From: 1-14-2-50-31-20 sp964617555 | Lineage (GTDB): Bacteria; Bacteroidota; Ignavibacteria; Ignavibacteriales; Melioribacteraceae | Assembly: GCA_964617555.1 (NCBI GenBank) | Contig: CAZTYP010000102.1 | Span: 44,312 to 108,311 of the forward strand | DNA length: 64,000 nucleotides | Reading direction: 5' to 3' | In this document: in pieces, positions 25,638-35,086 of the stretch | How positions within the stretch are numbered: the stretch's first letter is position 1 | Layout of the letters: each line of letters begins with the position of its first letter | Made by a program: the position numbers and the translations under genes | The notes under the pieces: generated by a model | What the model was told of the DNA's origin: nothing | The model's database searches: none | Seen by the model: the letters and a program-made list of their open reading frames with translations, nothing else

Positions 25638-28600
25638 CTATATTTTATCCGGTTCATATCCTAAGATGGGTTCCAGCCATTTTTCAACTTCGTTAATACT
25701 CATATTTTTACGTTTTGCATAATCTTCAACCTGGTCGCGTAATATTTTACCGACGGCAAAATATTTTGCTTTTGAACTTGCGAAACAGATAGCCGTAACG
25801 GAAGCCGCCGGATACATTGCCAATGTTTCGGTTAATTTGATTCCGGTTTGTTTTTCAACATCAAGCAAATTAAAAAGGGTTAATTTTTCCGTATGGTCGG
25901 GTTGTGCCGGATATCCCGGGGCGGGACGGATTCCAACATATTTTTCGGCAATTATTTCGTTGTGTTGCAAATTTTCTTTTGCCGCATAACCCCAAAGCTC
26001 TTTACGTATTTTGTGATGTAATAATTCCGCAAAAGCTTCCGCCAATCTGTCCGCAATGGATTTAACCATAATTATATTATATTCATCGTGCTCGGCGGTA
26101 AATTGTTCTATCAGTTTTTCAATTCCTAAACCGGTAGTTACCGCAAATATTCCTATATAATCATTAATCCCGGAATTTTTAGGGGCAATAAAATCGGCCA
26201 ATGCAAGGTTTTTTATACCCTCTGCTTTTTTACTTTGTTGACGCAAGGTGTGGAGTGTTGCAATAGTTTTTGTTGCGGTTTTGTCGTAATATATTTCAAT
26301 ATCATCTTCTAAAGCGTTGGCGGGGAAAAGGCCCAATACTCCGTTTGCGGTAAGGGTGTTTTCAATTATAATTTTATTTAATAAAGATTGTGCATCGTTA
26401 AAAAGTTTATTTGCTTCTTTCCCGAATTTTTTATCGGATAAAATTTGCGGGTATTTACCTTTTAATTCCCAAGTTCTAAAAAAGGGAGTCCAATCTATAA
26501 ATTTTGCAATTTCATCAAGGGGATAGTTATTGAAAGCGGTTATTCCCAATTTATTCGGTGCAATAATTAATTCTTTTTCCCACTCTATTTGAAGTTTATT
26601 TTTACGGGCTTCGTTAAGCGTGATATATTTTTTATCTTTTTTATGATTGGAATACTTTTTGCGGAATTGGGAATATTCTTTTGCAATCTCATTAGCATAT
26701 TCGTTTCGCGTGTTTTTATTCAGAAGTTTGCTGGTTATTTGCACACTTCTGGATGCATCTATTACGTGTACGGTTATGCCGGAAAATTCCGGGGCAATTT
26801 TTAATGCCGTGTGGGCTTTGGAAGTTGTTGCTCCTCCAATTAATAATGGAATTTTAAGATTGCGTCTTTCCATTTCAGCTGCAACGTTTACCATCTCTTC
26901 CAACGACGGGGTAATTAGTCCGCTTAAACCGATTGCATCTACGTTATTATCAATTGCCGCTTGAATAATTGATTCCGTCGGCACCATTACACCTAAGTCT
27001 ATTATTTCAAAATTGTTACAACTTAATATTACGCCAACAATATTTTTGCCGATATCATGAACATCCCCCTTAACGGTTGCCAATAAAATTTTTCCGGCTT
27101 TTTCAGTCTTGCCCGTATTTATTTTTTCTTCTTCTATATAAGGCAAAAGATATGCAACCGCCTTTTTCATTACTCTGGCACTTTTAACAACCTGGGGCAA
27201 AAACATTTTTCCCTCGCCAAATAAATCGCCTACTATATTCATTCCGTCCATAAGGGGTTCTTCAATAACACGTATTGGAGATTTATATTTATTGCGAGCT
27301 TCTTCCACATCTTCTTCAATAAACTCCGTAATTCCCTTAATTAATGCATGTTTCAAGCGTTCTTCAACTGGGGCGCTTCTCCATTCAAGTATTTTTGTTT
27401 CGTCTTTGGATTCTCCTTTAACTCTTTCTGCAATTTCTATTAAACGTTCGGTGGCATCTTTCCGTCTATTTAAAATTACATCTTCAACGCGTTCCAGTAG
27501 ATCTTTCGGAATTTCCTCGTAAACTTCCAATTGTCCGGCGTTTACAATTCCCATATCCATACCTGCTTTTACTGCATGAAAAAGAAAAACCGAGTGCATT
27601 GCTTCGCGTATTCTGTTGTTGCCCCTGAAAGAGAAAGATAAATTGCTAACACCGCCGGATACATGAACATAAGGAAGATTTTCTTTTATCCATTTGGTTG
27701 CCCGTATAAAATCAAGAGCATATGTGTTGTGTTCCTCAATACCTGTTGCAACCGCAAAAATATTCGGGTCAAAAATAATATCTTCCGGCGGAAATCCGAC
27801 TTCATTAACAAGAATATTATATGCTCGTTCGCAAATTTCAATTTTACGTTTAAAACTATCGGCTTGCCCTTTTTCGTCAAATGCCATAACTACAGCGGCG
27901 GCTCCGTATTCCATTATTTTTTTTGCATGAATTTTAAATGCATTTTCTCCCTCTTTTAAACTAATGGAATTTACAATTCCTTTTCCCTGTAAACATTTTA
28001 ATCCCGCCTCTATCACACTCCACTTCGAAGAATCAATCATAATAGGCAGTTTTGCAATTTCCGGTTCCGAAGAAACCATATTTAAAAAGTTAACCATTGA
28101 TTCTTCGGCGTTTAACATTGCGTCATCCATATTTATATCAATTATTTGCGCACCACCTTCAACTTGGTGTTTTGCAACGTCCAATGCCTCTTCAAATTTT
28201 TCTTCGCGTATTAAGCGGGCAAATTTTCGTGAACCGGCTACATTTGTTCTTTCTCCGATATTAATAAAGAGTGAATCTTCTTTTATTACCAGCGGTTCCA
28301 TTCCGCTTAAACGTAAATGTTTTTTTATCTTTTTAGGAACACGGGGTTTTACCTCTTCAACCATATTTACAAACGCTTTGATGTGTTCCGGGGTAGTACC
28401 GCAACACCCCCCGACAATGTTAAAAAAACCGTCTTTTGCGTAATCGTTAAGCACATAACGCATATCATCCGGAGTTTCATCATAATTACCAAATTCGTTG
28501 GGTAATCCGGCATTCGGGTAAAGAGAAACGTAGCAATCGGAAATACGGGAAAGCTCCTCAATATGGGGTCTCATTTGTTTAGGGCCTAACGAACAATTCA

Positions 28601-29333
28601 AACCGATGCTTAAAAGATTTTTTGTATTGGCAATTGAAATATAAAACGCTTCTGTGGTTTGACCGGAAAGAGTTCTACCGCTTTGATCAACAATGGTTCC
28701 GGAAATCATTATAGGCAAAGAAATCCCGGCTTCGTCGAAAATTTCATTTATTCCTATTAATGCGGCTTTTGCAACAAGGGTATCAAAAACGGTTTCCACA
28801 AGCAGAATATCGGCACCGCCGTCAAGCAAACCTTTTGCCTGTTCTTTAAATGCGTTTTTCATTTGGTCGAATGTAACCGCACGATATCCCGGATTATTAA
28901 CATCTGGTGAAAGAGAAAGTGTTTTGTTGGTTGGGCCCATAGACCCGGCAACAAATCTGGGTTTGTTTGGGGTTTGTTCGGAAAATTCGAGAGCGGCTTT
29001 TTTAGCTAATTTTGCCGATTGGAAATTAATTTCGTACACAAATTTTTCTGTTTTATAATCCGCTTGCGAAATTGATGTTCCGTTAAAAGTATTTGTTTCT
29101 ATAATATCGGCCCCCGCTTCCAAATATTTGCGATGAATATTTAAAATTATTTCCGGTTGAGTAAGAGAAAGTATATCGTTATTTCCCTTTAAGTTTACAT
29201 AATGATTTTTAAATTGCTCACCTCGATAGTCCTTTTCGGTTAACATATGTTTTTGTATCATCGTTCCCATTGCACCGTCAAGAACCATTATTCGTTTTGC
29301 AAGTATTTCTTTTATTTCATTAATTCTATTCAT
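25638..29333 (-). CDS. metH: Cobalamin-dependent methionine synthase
   Basis: 1231 residues from the ATG at 29333; a TTG 14 codons earlier is in frame but unlikely. All four modules are present. The homocysteine domain has LDGAMGTMIQ and the zinc ligands GGCCGTTPEH. The methyltetrahydrofolate domain has NIGERTNVAGSRKFARLI. The cap and B12 domain has DVHDIGKNIVGVILSCNNF, including the cobalt-binding His. The C-terminal reactivation domain has GIRPAPGYPAQPDH. It methylates homocysteine from methyl-tetrahydrofolate. I see no cobalamin riboswitch in the 93 bases to the divergent hldD gene. Confidence 0.97.
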   Translation of the reverse strand: MNRINEIKEILAKRIMVLDGAMGTMIQKHMLTEKDYRGEQFKNHYVNLKGNNDILSLTQPEIILNIHRKYLEAGADIIETNTFNGTSISQADYKTEKFVYEINFQSAKLAKKAALEFSEQTPNKPRFVAGSMGPTNKTLSLSPDVNNPGYRAVTFDQMKNAFKEQAKGLLDGGADILLVETVFDTLVAKAALIGINEIFDEAGISLPIMISGTIVDQSGRTLSGQTTEAFYISIANTKNLLSIGLNCSLGPKQMRPHIEELSRISDCYVSLYPNAGLPNEFGNYDETPDDMRYVLNDYAKDGFFNIVGGCCGTTPEHIKAFVNMVEEVKPRVPKKIKKHLRLSGMEPLVIKEDSLFINIGERTNVAGSRKFARLIREEKFEEALDVAKHQVEGGAQIIDINMDDAMLNAEESMVNFLNMVSSEPEIAKLPIMIDSSKWSVIEAGLKCLQGKGIVNSISLKEGENAFKIHAKKIMEYGAAAVVMAFDEKGQADSFKRKIEICERAYNILVNEVGFPPEDIIFDPNIFAVATGIEEHNTYALDFIRATKWIKENLPYVHVSGGVSNLSFSFRGNNRIREAMHSVFLFHAVKAGMDMGIVNAGQLEVYEEIPKDLLERVEDVILNRRKDATERLIEIAERVKGESKDETKILEWRSAPVEERLKHALIKGITEFIEEDVEEARNKYKSPIRVIEEPLMDGMNIVGDLFGEGKMFLPQVVKSARVMKKAVAYLLPYIEEEKINTGKTEKAGKILLATVKGDVHDIGKNIVGVILSCNNFEIIDLGVMVPTESIIQAAIDNNVDAIGLSGLITPSLEEMVNVAAEMERRNLKIPLLIGGATTSKAHTALKIAPEFSGITVHVIDASRSVQITSKLLNKNTRNEYANEIAKEYSQFRKKYSNHKKDKKYITLNEARKNKLQIEWEKELIIAPNKLGITAFNNYPLDEIAKFIDWTPFFRTWELKGKYPQILSDKKFGKEANKLFNDAQSLLNKIIIENTLTANGVLGLFPANALEDDIEIYYDKTATKTIATLHTLRQQSKKAEGIKNLALADFIAPKNSGINDYIGIFAVTTGLGIEKLIEQFTAEHDEYNIIMVKSIADRLAEAFAELLHHKIRKELWGYAAKENLQHNEIIAEKYVGIRPAPGYPAQPDHTEKLTLFNLLDVEKQTGIKLTETLAMYPAASVTAICFASSKAKYFAVGKILRDQVEDYAKRKNMSINEVEKWLEPILGYEPDKI

Positions 29334-29426
29334 TTTGTTTTCTTGTTTCCATAATTTTTTTGAAGCTAAATACAAATATACCTAAATTTGTTCTCTAATA
29401 GAATTTAAGAATAAACAGGAGCAAAA

Positions 29427-30404
29427 ATGATAATTGTAACCGGAGGTGCGGGTTTTATTGGTAGTGCGTTGGTTTGGAAATTAAATCTGTTGGGTGAAGA
29501 AGAAATCATTATTGTTGATGAACTTGGTACGGATGAAAAATGGAAAAATCTTACAGGTCTTAGGTTTATTGATATTTATCATCCCGAAGAATTTATTGCA
29601 ATGATACTTAATAATGCTCTCCCGTTTGAAATAGATACTATTTTTCATTTGGGCGCGTGTTCAGCAACAACCGAAAAGGATGCCGATTATTTATTACAAA
29701 ACAATTATCATTATTCGCAAGACCTTGCAAAATATGCGGTTACAAATCGCGCAAGATTTATTTATGCTTCTTCTGCTGCAACATACGGCGACGGAGTACT
29801 TGGTTATGATGATAATGAACAAGAACTTAATAAACTACGTCCTTTAAATATGTATGGTTATTCAAAACACCTTTTTGATTTGTGGTTGCATAAAACCGGT
29901 TTTAACGAAGAAGTTGTTGGTCTTAAATATTTTAATGTTTACGGACCTAACGAATATCATAAAGGAGATATGCGGAGTGTTGTTCATAAAGCATTCGGAC
30001 AAATTATGGAAACCGGCAAGGTTAAACTTTTTAAATCCTATAATCCGGATTATAAAAACGGTGAGCAAAAGAGGGATTTTATTTACGTGAAAGATGCTGT
30101 TGATATGACACTTCATTTTTACGAACACAAAGATAAAAACGGATTGTTTAATGTAGGAACCGGTAAAGCCGAAACATGGATTAATTTGGTTACCGCCGTA
30201 TTTAGTGCCGTAGGTAAAGAGCCTAATGTTGAATTTATTGATATGCCCGATAATTTAAAAGAGAAATACCAATATTTTACCGAAGCTAAAATTGAAAAAA
30301 TAAGAAGTGCCGGCTACTCCAAAAAAATATCCTCGTTGGAAGAAGGCATTTTCGATTATGTAAAAAACTATCTGTTACCTAATAAATATTTGGATTTTAT
30401 TTAA
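29427..30404 (+). CDS. hldD: ADP-glyceromanno-heptose 6-epimerase
   Basis: 325 residues. An extended SDR enzyme with the NAD(P) loop GGAGFIGSALV at the start, the heptose-epimerase signature ELGTDEKWKNLTGL, and SSAATYGDG with the catalytic Tyr-x3-Lys in YGYSKHLFD. HldD makes ADP-L-glycero-D-manno-heptose for the LPS inner core, so the cell has heptose-containing LPS. An AGGAG site precedes the ATG. It is divergent from metH; a Nudix gene follows after 17 bases. Confidence 0.95.
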   Translation: MIIVTGGAGFIGSALVWKLNLLGEEEIIIVDELGTDEKWKNLTGLRFIDIYHPEEFIAMILNNALPFEIDTIFHLGACSATTEKDADYLLQNNYHYSQDLAKYAVTNRARFIYASSAATYGDGVLGYDDNEQELNKLRPLNMYGYSKHLFDLWLHKTGFNEEVVGLKYFNVYGPNEYHKGDMRSVVHKAFGQIMETGKVKLFKSYNPDYKNGEQKRDFIYVKDAVDMTLHFYEHKDKNGLFNVGTGKAETWINLVTAVFSAVGKEPNVEFIDMPDNLKEKYQYFTEAKIEKIRSAGYSKKISSLEEGIFDYVKNYLLPNKYLDFI

Positions 30405-30421
30405 TTTATGATGGGGAAAAG

Positions 30422-30883
30422 ATGAAATTAGCAACTCTGCTTTATGTTCAAAAAGATGATAAAACATTAATGCTTTATCGTAATAAAAAGGAGAACGATT
30501 ATCATAAGGGTAAATGGAACGGTCTTGGAGGAAAATTTGAACAGGGTGAATCTCCGGAAGAATGTGCATTGAGAGAATTAAAAGAAGAATCCGGACTTAT
30601 TGCCAAACGTTTGGTGTTAAAAGGGCATATAACTTTTCCGCTTTTTGACGGAATAGACGATTGGTATGTTTTCGTTTTTACTATTCCCGAATTTGAAGGG
30701 GAACTAAGTAGTTCCGACGAAGGGGAATTGGAATGGATTCCCAATAAAGAATTAAAAAAACTAAATCTTTGGGAAGGAGATAAATATTTTATTGATTGGC
30801 TCTTTCAAAATAGAGTTTTCAGTGCAAAATTTAATTATAATAACGGTAAATTGATTGATTATTCTGTAAAGTTTTATTCTTAA
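30422..30883 (+). CDS. Nudix hydrolase, 8-oxo-dGTP diphosphatase-like
   Basis: 153 residues. The Nudix box is complete (GGKFEQGESPEECALRELKE then ESGL), matching Gx5Ex7REUxEExGU. Neighbouring motifs NDYHKGKWNGLGGKFE and WYVFVFTIPEFEGEL, with a trailing WEGDKYFIDWLF, resemble MTH1/MutT-type 8-oxo-dGTP diphosphatases, which clean oxidised nucleotides. Other nucleoside triphosphate substrates remain possible. GGGGAAAAG precedes the ATG. It ends about 20 bases before a strong bidirectional terminator. Confidence 0.9.
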   Translation: MKLATLLYVQKDDKTLMLYRNKKENDYHKGKWNGLGGKFEQGESPEECALRELKEESGLIAKRLVLKGHITFPLFDGIDDWYVFVFTIPEFEGELSSSDEGELEWIPNKELKKLNLWEGDKYFIDWLFQNRVFSAKFNYNNGKLIDYSVKFYS

Positions 30884-30905
30884 AAAATAGGGGCTTTTTT
30901 AAAAT

Positions 30906-30943
30906 AAAAAAACCGACTTGCATTTTCAGCAAGTCGGTTTTTT
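30906..30943. terminator. Strong bidirectional intrinsic terminator
   Basis: Perfect stem: AAAAAACCGACTTGC and GCAAGTCGGTTTTTT with a 7-base loop. The A- and T-runs give terminator polarity on both strands, serving the Nudix gene and the convergent pilin-like gene. Confidence 0.92.
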
Positions 30944-30961
30944 ATTAAACTGTTATAACTA

Positions 30962-31360
30962 TTATTGATAGTTAGATGAGAATACTACAGAGTCAATACT
31001 GTTAGGATTAACATAAAGAGTAACAGTACCTTTGCTTCCGTCACTTCCGTCTTCTGTACCGGTAGCTCTAAGTGTTACAGTTTGTGCGGCAACAGTAGCT
31101 ACAACATCAGCTGACATGTTAGCAGTTCTTTTTAACGAACTTGGAACGGTCCACCCTGTAAATGTGTTTCCGCCACCGCCCATTGCAGTTGGTTTTCTGT
31201 AATATTGCTGAGCCATCGAAGCTATTGTTTGTAGATCAGATACCAAAGCACTTTTGTTTGCTTCCAAACTGCTTGCTGTAAATACATTAATACCTACAAC
31301 TACTGCAATACCTACGATAATTACACCTAATACGATTAATAATAATTGTTGTTGTCCCAT
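30962..31360 (-). CDS. Pilin-like small protein, paralogue 1
   Basis: 132 residues. The N-terminus MGQQQLLLIVLGVIIVG starts a ~28-residue hydrophobic helix preceded by Gly2, like a minimal class III (prepilin-type) signal but without the usual Glu5. A helix continues (LVSDLQTIASMAQQYYRKPT), then MGGGGNTFTGWTVPSSLK and a strand-rich C-terminal domain. This is the layout of a type IV pilin or pseudopilin. A strong GGAGA site lies before the ATG. The gene 65 bases upstream is a paralogue sharing the N-terminal helix almost exactly. No other pilus genes are in the window, so processing and assembly are unproven. Confidence 0.7.
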   Translation of the reverse strand: MGQQQLLLIVLGVIIVGIAVVVGINVFTASSLEANKSALVSDLQTIASMAQQYYRKPTAMGGGGNTFTGWTVPSSLKRTANMSADVVATVAAQTVTLRATGTEDGSDGSKGTVTLYVNPNSIDSVVFSSNYQ

Positions 31361-31424
31361 TTTAGTCTCCTATTTTTTGTTATGGATTTTAGTTATTTAT
31401 TATTTTGAAAAATATTCTTCCTTT

Positions 31425-31808
31425 TTAATGAATAATTGTAACTGTATAATCATTCGGGAAAACCGTCATTTTAACTTTAACAGAATCATTTCCCGTTACT
31501 ACTTCATTTCCGGTTCCTACCAGAATTATTTTTTGTGCTTCAACAGAAGCGGATAAAAAGGAACCGTCTGCATTGGTTTTTAACTGGGAAGGGATTTTCC
31601 AACCGGTAAATTCCCACGCGCCGCCGCCCATGCTTTTGGGTGTTTTGTAATACTTTTGTGCATTACTTGCAAGATGTATAAGATCATTAATTATATTGTC
31701 TCTTTTTGAATCTGCCGCTCTGGCAGTAAAGACATTAATTCCAACTACAATTGCTATCCCCACAATAATGATGCCAAGAATAATTAATAATAGTTGTTGT
31801 TGTCCCAT
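31425..31808 (-). CDS. Pilin-like small protein, paralogue 2
   Basis: 127 residues. It shares the start MGQQQLLLIILGIIIVG, the helix that follows (..GINVFTA), an equivalent DLIHLASNAQKYYKTPKSMGG and an FTGWKIPSQLK motif with the next gene, but the C-terminal strands differ. The two are tandem duplicates that have diverged in the exposed domain, as expected for major/minor pilin subunits. No Shine-Dalgarno is seen, unlike the downstream paralogue. A repeat-rich region of unusual palindromes lies 180-255 bases before its start. Confidence 0.7.
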   Translation of the reverse strand: MGQQQLLLIILGIIIVGIAIVVGINVFTARAADSKRDNIINDLIHLASNAQKYYKTPKSMGGGAWEFTGWKIPSQLKTNADGSFLSASVEAQKIILVGTGNEVVTGNDSVKVKMTVFPNDYTVTIIH

Positions 31809-31986
31809 GAATAATGTTTACTTTCATAATTTATAAATAAAAAGCAAAACAACTATTGTGCCATATGAGATTTGTTTTGTTTTAACTCTCTAATCGTTAA
31901 TCTAGTTTGAATATTAATGTAGATTATTTGTCGATTTATTTGTTAAAGAAAAACCATTCCTATTTGTAAGAAATAAATTTTAACAT

Positions 31987-32056
31987 GTAAAAATTACATC
32001 TTGCAAAATATTCGGTAAAAATTACGTGTAAAATTTACAAAAGAGGTAAATTTTAC
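31987..32056. repeat. Four copies of GTAAA(A/T)(A/T)TTAC
   Basis: GTAAAAATTAC at 31987-31997 and 32015-32025, GTAAAATTTAC at 32028-32038 and GTAAATTTTAC at 32046-32056. Each is a near-perfect palindrome; start-to-start spacing is 28, 13 and 18 bases. This looks like clustered regulator sites upstream of the pilin-like genes, although the last two also form the arms of a hairpin. Confidence 0.6.
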
Positions 32057-32063
32057 ACGTAAT
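32021..32063. repeat. 18-bp perfect inverted repeat (hairpin)
   Basis: The arms ATTACGTGTAAAATTTAC and its exact complement surround a 7-base AAAAGAG loop. The stem is AT-rich with no T-tract, so it is not a standard terminator; it could act as one for aspS only after 94 bases of trailer. It may equally be a DNA cruciform or protein site. Confidence 0.75.
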
Positions 32064-32156
32064 AGTTCCGGTTTAGTGTTAACAAAATTATAATAAAAGG
32101 AAAGTGCCTTTAAAATTTTTAAAGGCATTGATTGTTAAGATAATAAATTATAAACG

Positions 32157-33923
32157 TTATCTGAGTTTTATATGTAATTCTCTCAATTGCATTTCGTCAA
32201 CTTCTGAGGGGGAATCGTCCATTAAAGAAGCCCCGCTACTTGTTTTAGGGAATGCAATAACATCTCTGATAGAGTCTTCTTCGGCAAAAAGCATTGCAAG
32301 ACGGTCAAATCCGAAAGCAATTCCGCCGTGAGGAGGAGCGCCGTATTTAAAAGCATTCATTAAAAATCCGAATTTAGTTTCTGCTTCTTCTTTCGAAATA
32401 CCCAACGCATCAAACATTTTAGATTGTAATTCGGAATTATGGATTCTTATTGAACCACCGGCAATTTCATTTCCGTCAAGAACTAAATCATAAGCTCTGG
32501 CGTTAACGGCAGCAGGATCCGTATCCAATTTGTCAATTTCATCAAGATTCGGGGAAGTAAACGGGTGATGCATTGCATAATATCGTCCGGTCTCATCATC
32601 CCATTCCAAAAGCGGAAAGTTTGTTACCCACAACAAAGAAGGTTTTGCATCAGGTTTAATTAATTCCAAACGTTTTGCCATTTCCAAACGTAACGAACCC
32701 ATAATGGATAAAGATTTTAATTTTGGTCCTGAAATAATAAATACCAAATCTCCAGGCTTTGCACCCAAATTGAAGATTATTCCGTTTTTTTCTTCATCCG
32801 ATAAAAATTTAGCAACAGGTGCTTCTAGGCCATCCTCTTTTACTCTCATCCAAATTAAGCCGCCGGCACCGAGTTGTTTAACGTAATTGGTTAATATATC
32901 AAGTTGGTTTCGTGTGTAATTTGCACATCCGGGAGCAAGTAAGCCGGTAATAATTCCGTTATTAACAAGTGAATCCTTAAAAACTTTAAATTCGGTTTTA
33001 TCAAATACGTTATTAAGTGTTTTCATTTCCAAATCGAAACGAAGATCAGGCTTATCGCTTCCGTATTTTTCCATTGCCTCGTGAAAATCTAAACGTTTAA
33101 TAGGGGTTTCGATGTTGTATCCTTTAATTTCCTTAAATAATTTTACCATAAGCCCTTCAACCATTTCAAAAATGTCTTCTTGATCAACAAATGACATTTC
33201 CACATCAATTTGAGTAAATTCGGGTTGACGGTCGGCTCTTAAATCTTCATCTCTAAAACATTTAACAATTTGGAAATATTTATCGAAGCCCGATACCATC
33301 AAAAGTTGTTTGTATGTTTGTGGAGATTGCGGAAGGGCATAAAATTTTCCTCTATGAATTCTGCTCGGGACAAGAAAATCGCGGGCTCCTTCCGGGGTTG
33401 ATTTCATTAAATAAGGTGTTTCTATTTCAACAAAATCTATTTCATTAAAATAATTGCGAACTACATTATACATTTTGGAACGCATTAAAATATTTTTTTG
33501 CATTTTCGGACTTCTTAAATCAAGATATCTATATTCAAGACGAATATCTTCATTAACATCGTCGTTTTTTTGAATAGGGAACGGAGGTGTTTTGGCTTCA
33601 TTTAAAATAATTACTTTATCAACCATCACGTCAATCATGCCGGTTGGAATATTCGGGTTTTCCGTATCCGCAGGACGTTTACGTACGGTTCCTTCAATGG
33701 CTACAACAAATTCTGAACGCAATTTGGAGCCGTCTTTATGTGTATCCGAATTGTAATTAGGCTCGAAAACTATTTGTGTTATACCGTATCTATCTCTTAA
33801 ATCAATAAAAATTACACCGCCTAAATCGCGACGTGTATCAACCCAGCCGTTTAATACGACTTTTTCACCGATGTTTTTCTCTTTTAATTCACCGCAAGTG
33901 TGTGTTCTTCTTTGAAATTTCAT
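32157..33923 (-). CDS. aspS: Aspartyl-tRNA synthetase
   Basis: 588 residues, the full bacterial-type length. The N-terminal OB fold starts with RRTHTCGELKEKNIGEKVVL and GWVDTRRDLGGVIFIDLRDR. Class II motif 2 is FRDEDLRADRQPEFTQID, the bacterial GAD insertion spans ~280-420, and motif 3 is GIAFGFDRLAMLFA. It charges tRNA-Asp; whether it also charges tRNA-Asn (non-discriminating) depends on whether the genome has asnS/gatCAB, which is outside the window. Confidence 0.97.
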   Translation of the reverse strand: MKFQRRTHTCGELKEKNIGEKVVLNGWVDTRRDLGGVIFIDLRDRYGITQIVFEPNYNSDTHKDGSKLRSEFVVAIEGTVRKRPADTENPNIPTGMIDVMVDKVIILNEAKTPPFPIQKNDDVNEDIRLEYRYLDLRSPKMQKNILMRSKMYNVVRNYFNEIDFVEIETPYLMKSTPEGARDFLVPSRIHRGKFYALPQSPQTYKQLLMVSGFDKYFQIVKCFRDEDLRADRQPEFTQIDVEMSFVDQEDIFEMVEGLMVKLFKEIKGYNIETPIKRLDFHEAMEKYGSDKPDLRFDLEMKTLNNVFDKTEFKVFKDSLVNNGIITGLLAPGCANYTRNQLDILTNYVKQLGAGGLIWMRVKEDGLEAPVAKFLSDEEKNGIIFNLGAKPGDLVFIISGPKLKSLSIMGSLRLEMAKRLELIKPDAKPSLLWVTNFPLLEWDDETGRYYAMHHPFTSPNLDEIDKLDTDPAAVNARAYDLVLDGNEIAGGSIRIHNSELQSKMFDALGISKEEAETKFGFLMNAFKYGAPPHGGIAFGFDRLAMLFAEEDSIRDVIAFPKTSSGASLMDDSPSEVDEMQLRELHIKLR

Positions 33924-34269
33924 AAATATTCATCAAATTGTTAAAAATTAGCCACAAAAATAACAAAATCGTTAGCCTATTCAAAGTATAATAATATAAA
34001 GAGAATCTTCTTTTGGTTATCAAGTGTGTTTTTATTCGGTTTTTTGGAATTTTTTGCGAAAGACAGAGGAGTTTGTTTCCGGATAAAAATTTATTGTTTA
34101 ATTAATGAGTAAAATTATATGGTTTTAATAAAAAAATAAAGTATTCGGCTAACAGAATCTAAGAATACGTAAAAGGTGTCATATAATTAATTAAGGTTTG
34201 TTAGTTTTTCATCGTTACTAATTCATAATAAATTTATTATTTTAATAAATACGTTATTTAAAAGAATAG
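33924..34269. other. 346-base divergent intergenic region
   Basis: Between the divergent aspS and mlaE starts. It is AT-rich, with a 6-bp GTATTC/GAATAC hairpin around 34141-34170. It presumably contains both promoters. I find no ORF over 10 codons with a start site and no RNA gene. Confidence 0.5.
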
Positions 34270-35070
34270 ATGAATATTCCAAAAATAAAATATAAGCAAC
34301 ATCCAACAACAACGGAAAAATTTTATAATTTCTTTTTAAATATTTCCGGACTTACCGTTTTTAATCTTGAGTTTTTTAAACAACTTTTTTCGTTTCCGAT
34401 TGAAATAGAAGAAACAAAAAAACATATGTACGAATTGGGGGTGAAAACTTTTTCCATTGTAAGTATAATGGGATTTATACTGGGGTTTGTTCTAGCATTG
34501 CAATCTTACCCTGTATTGGAAAAATTCGGTGCTACGGATTTTCTTCCTGCTACCGTTGCTCTTTCCGTTATAAGGGAATTGGCTCCAATTTTAACCGCAC
34601 TTATTTTTGCGGGAAGAGTAAGTTCGGGTATTGGTGCCGAAATTTCATCAATGCGTGTTACCGAGCAAATTGATGCAATGGAAGTTTCGGCCGTTAATCC
34701 GTTTAAATATTTGGTTGTTTCGCGTGTGGTTGCCACAACATTAATTTTACCGTTGTTAACAATGTACGTTATTGCAATTGCCATGTTCGGTTCTTTTATT
34801 GCCGTAATTATGTCGGAAAATATTAATTTTATTTATTTCCAAAATGCGGTTATTTCCGCAATCTCTTTCAGCGATTTACTTCCGGCATTGGCAAAAACTT
34901 TTGTCTTCGGGTATATTGTCGGCATAGTCGGTTCGTATAAAGGATATACCGCTACGGGCGGAACGGTGGGCGTAGGACGTGCATCAACAACCGCCGTGGT
35001 TATGTCTTCTTTACTTATTTTGATTTTTGATATGGTGATGGTTAAAATTACGGTATGGCTTTGGCCGTAA
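34270..35070 (+). CDS. mlaE: ABC transporter permease, MlaE family
   Basis: 266 residues. MlaE/YrbE permease with five to six hydrophobic helices and the family's landmarks: FLPATVALSVIRELAPILTA, FAGRVSSGIGAEISSMRVTE and EQIDAMEVSAVNP. The C-terminal half has GYIVGIVGSYKGYTATGGT followed by GRASTTAVVMSSL. It is the inner-membrane channel of the Mla lipid transport complex, which moves phospholipids between the inner and outer membranes. The ATPase (16 bases on) and the MCE protein follow, as in other FCB genomes with a three-gene core. Confidence 0.95.
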   Translation: MNIPKIKYKQHPTTTEKFYNFFLNISGLTVFNLEFFKQLFSFPIEIEETKKHMYELGVKTFSIVSIMGFILGFVLALQSYPVLEKFGATDFLPATVALSVIRELAPILTALIFAGRVSSGIGAEISSMRVTEQIDAMEVSAVNPFKYLVVSRVVATTLILPLLTMYVIAIAMFGSFIAVIMSENINFIYFQNAVISAISFSDLLPALAKTFVFGYIVGIVGSYKGYTATGGTVGVGRASTTAVVMSSLLILIFDMVMVKITVWLWP

Positions 35071-35086
35071 AAGGAAAAAAGTTTTT

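Larger units (their letters stand above)
31809..32156. other. 348-base gene-free region with palindromic repeats
   Basis: Between the start of pilin-like paralogue 2 and the end of aspS. I see no ORF of note and no tRNA. The right half carries four copies of an 11-base near-palindrome and a large hairpin (annotated separately); the left half (31809-31980) is plain AT-rich sequence that probably holds the pilin promoter. Confidence 0.6.

Noticed and set aside
27964..28443. 159-codon plus-strand frame inside metH
   Set aside because: metH motifs are continuous across the interval on the other strand; the frame is a shadow.
29334..29426. Cobalamin or SAM riboswitch upstream of metH
   Set aside because: Only 93 bases separate metH and hldD, with no B12-box-like or SAM-type conserved motif.
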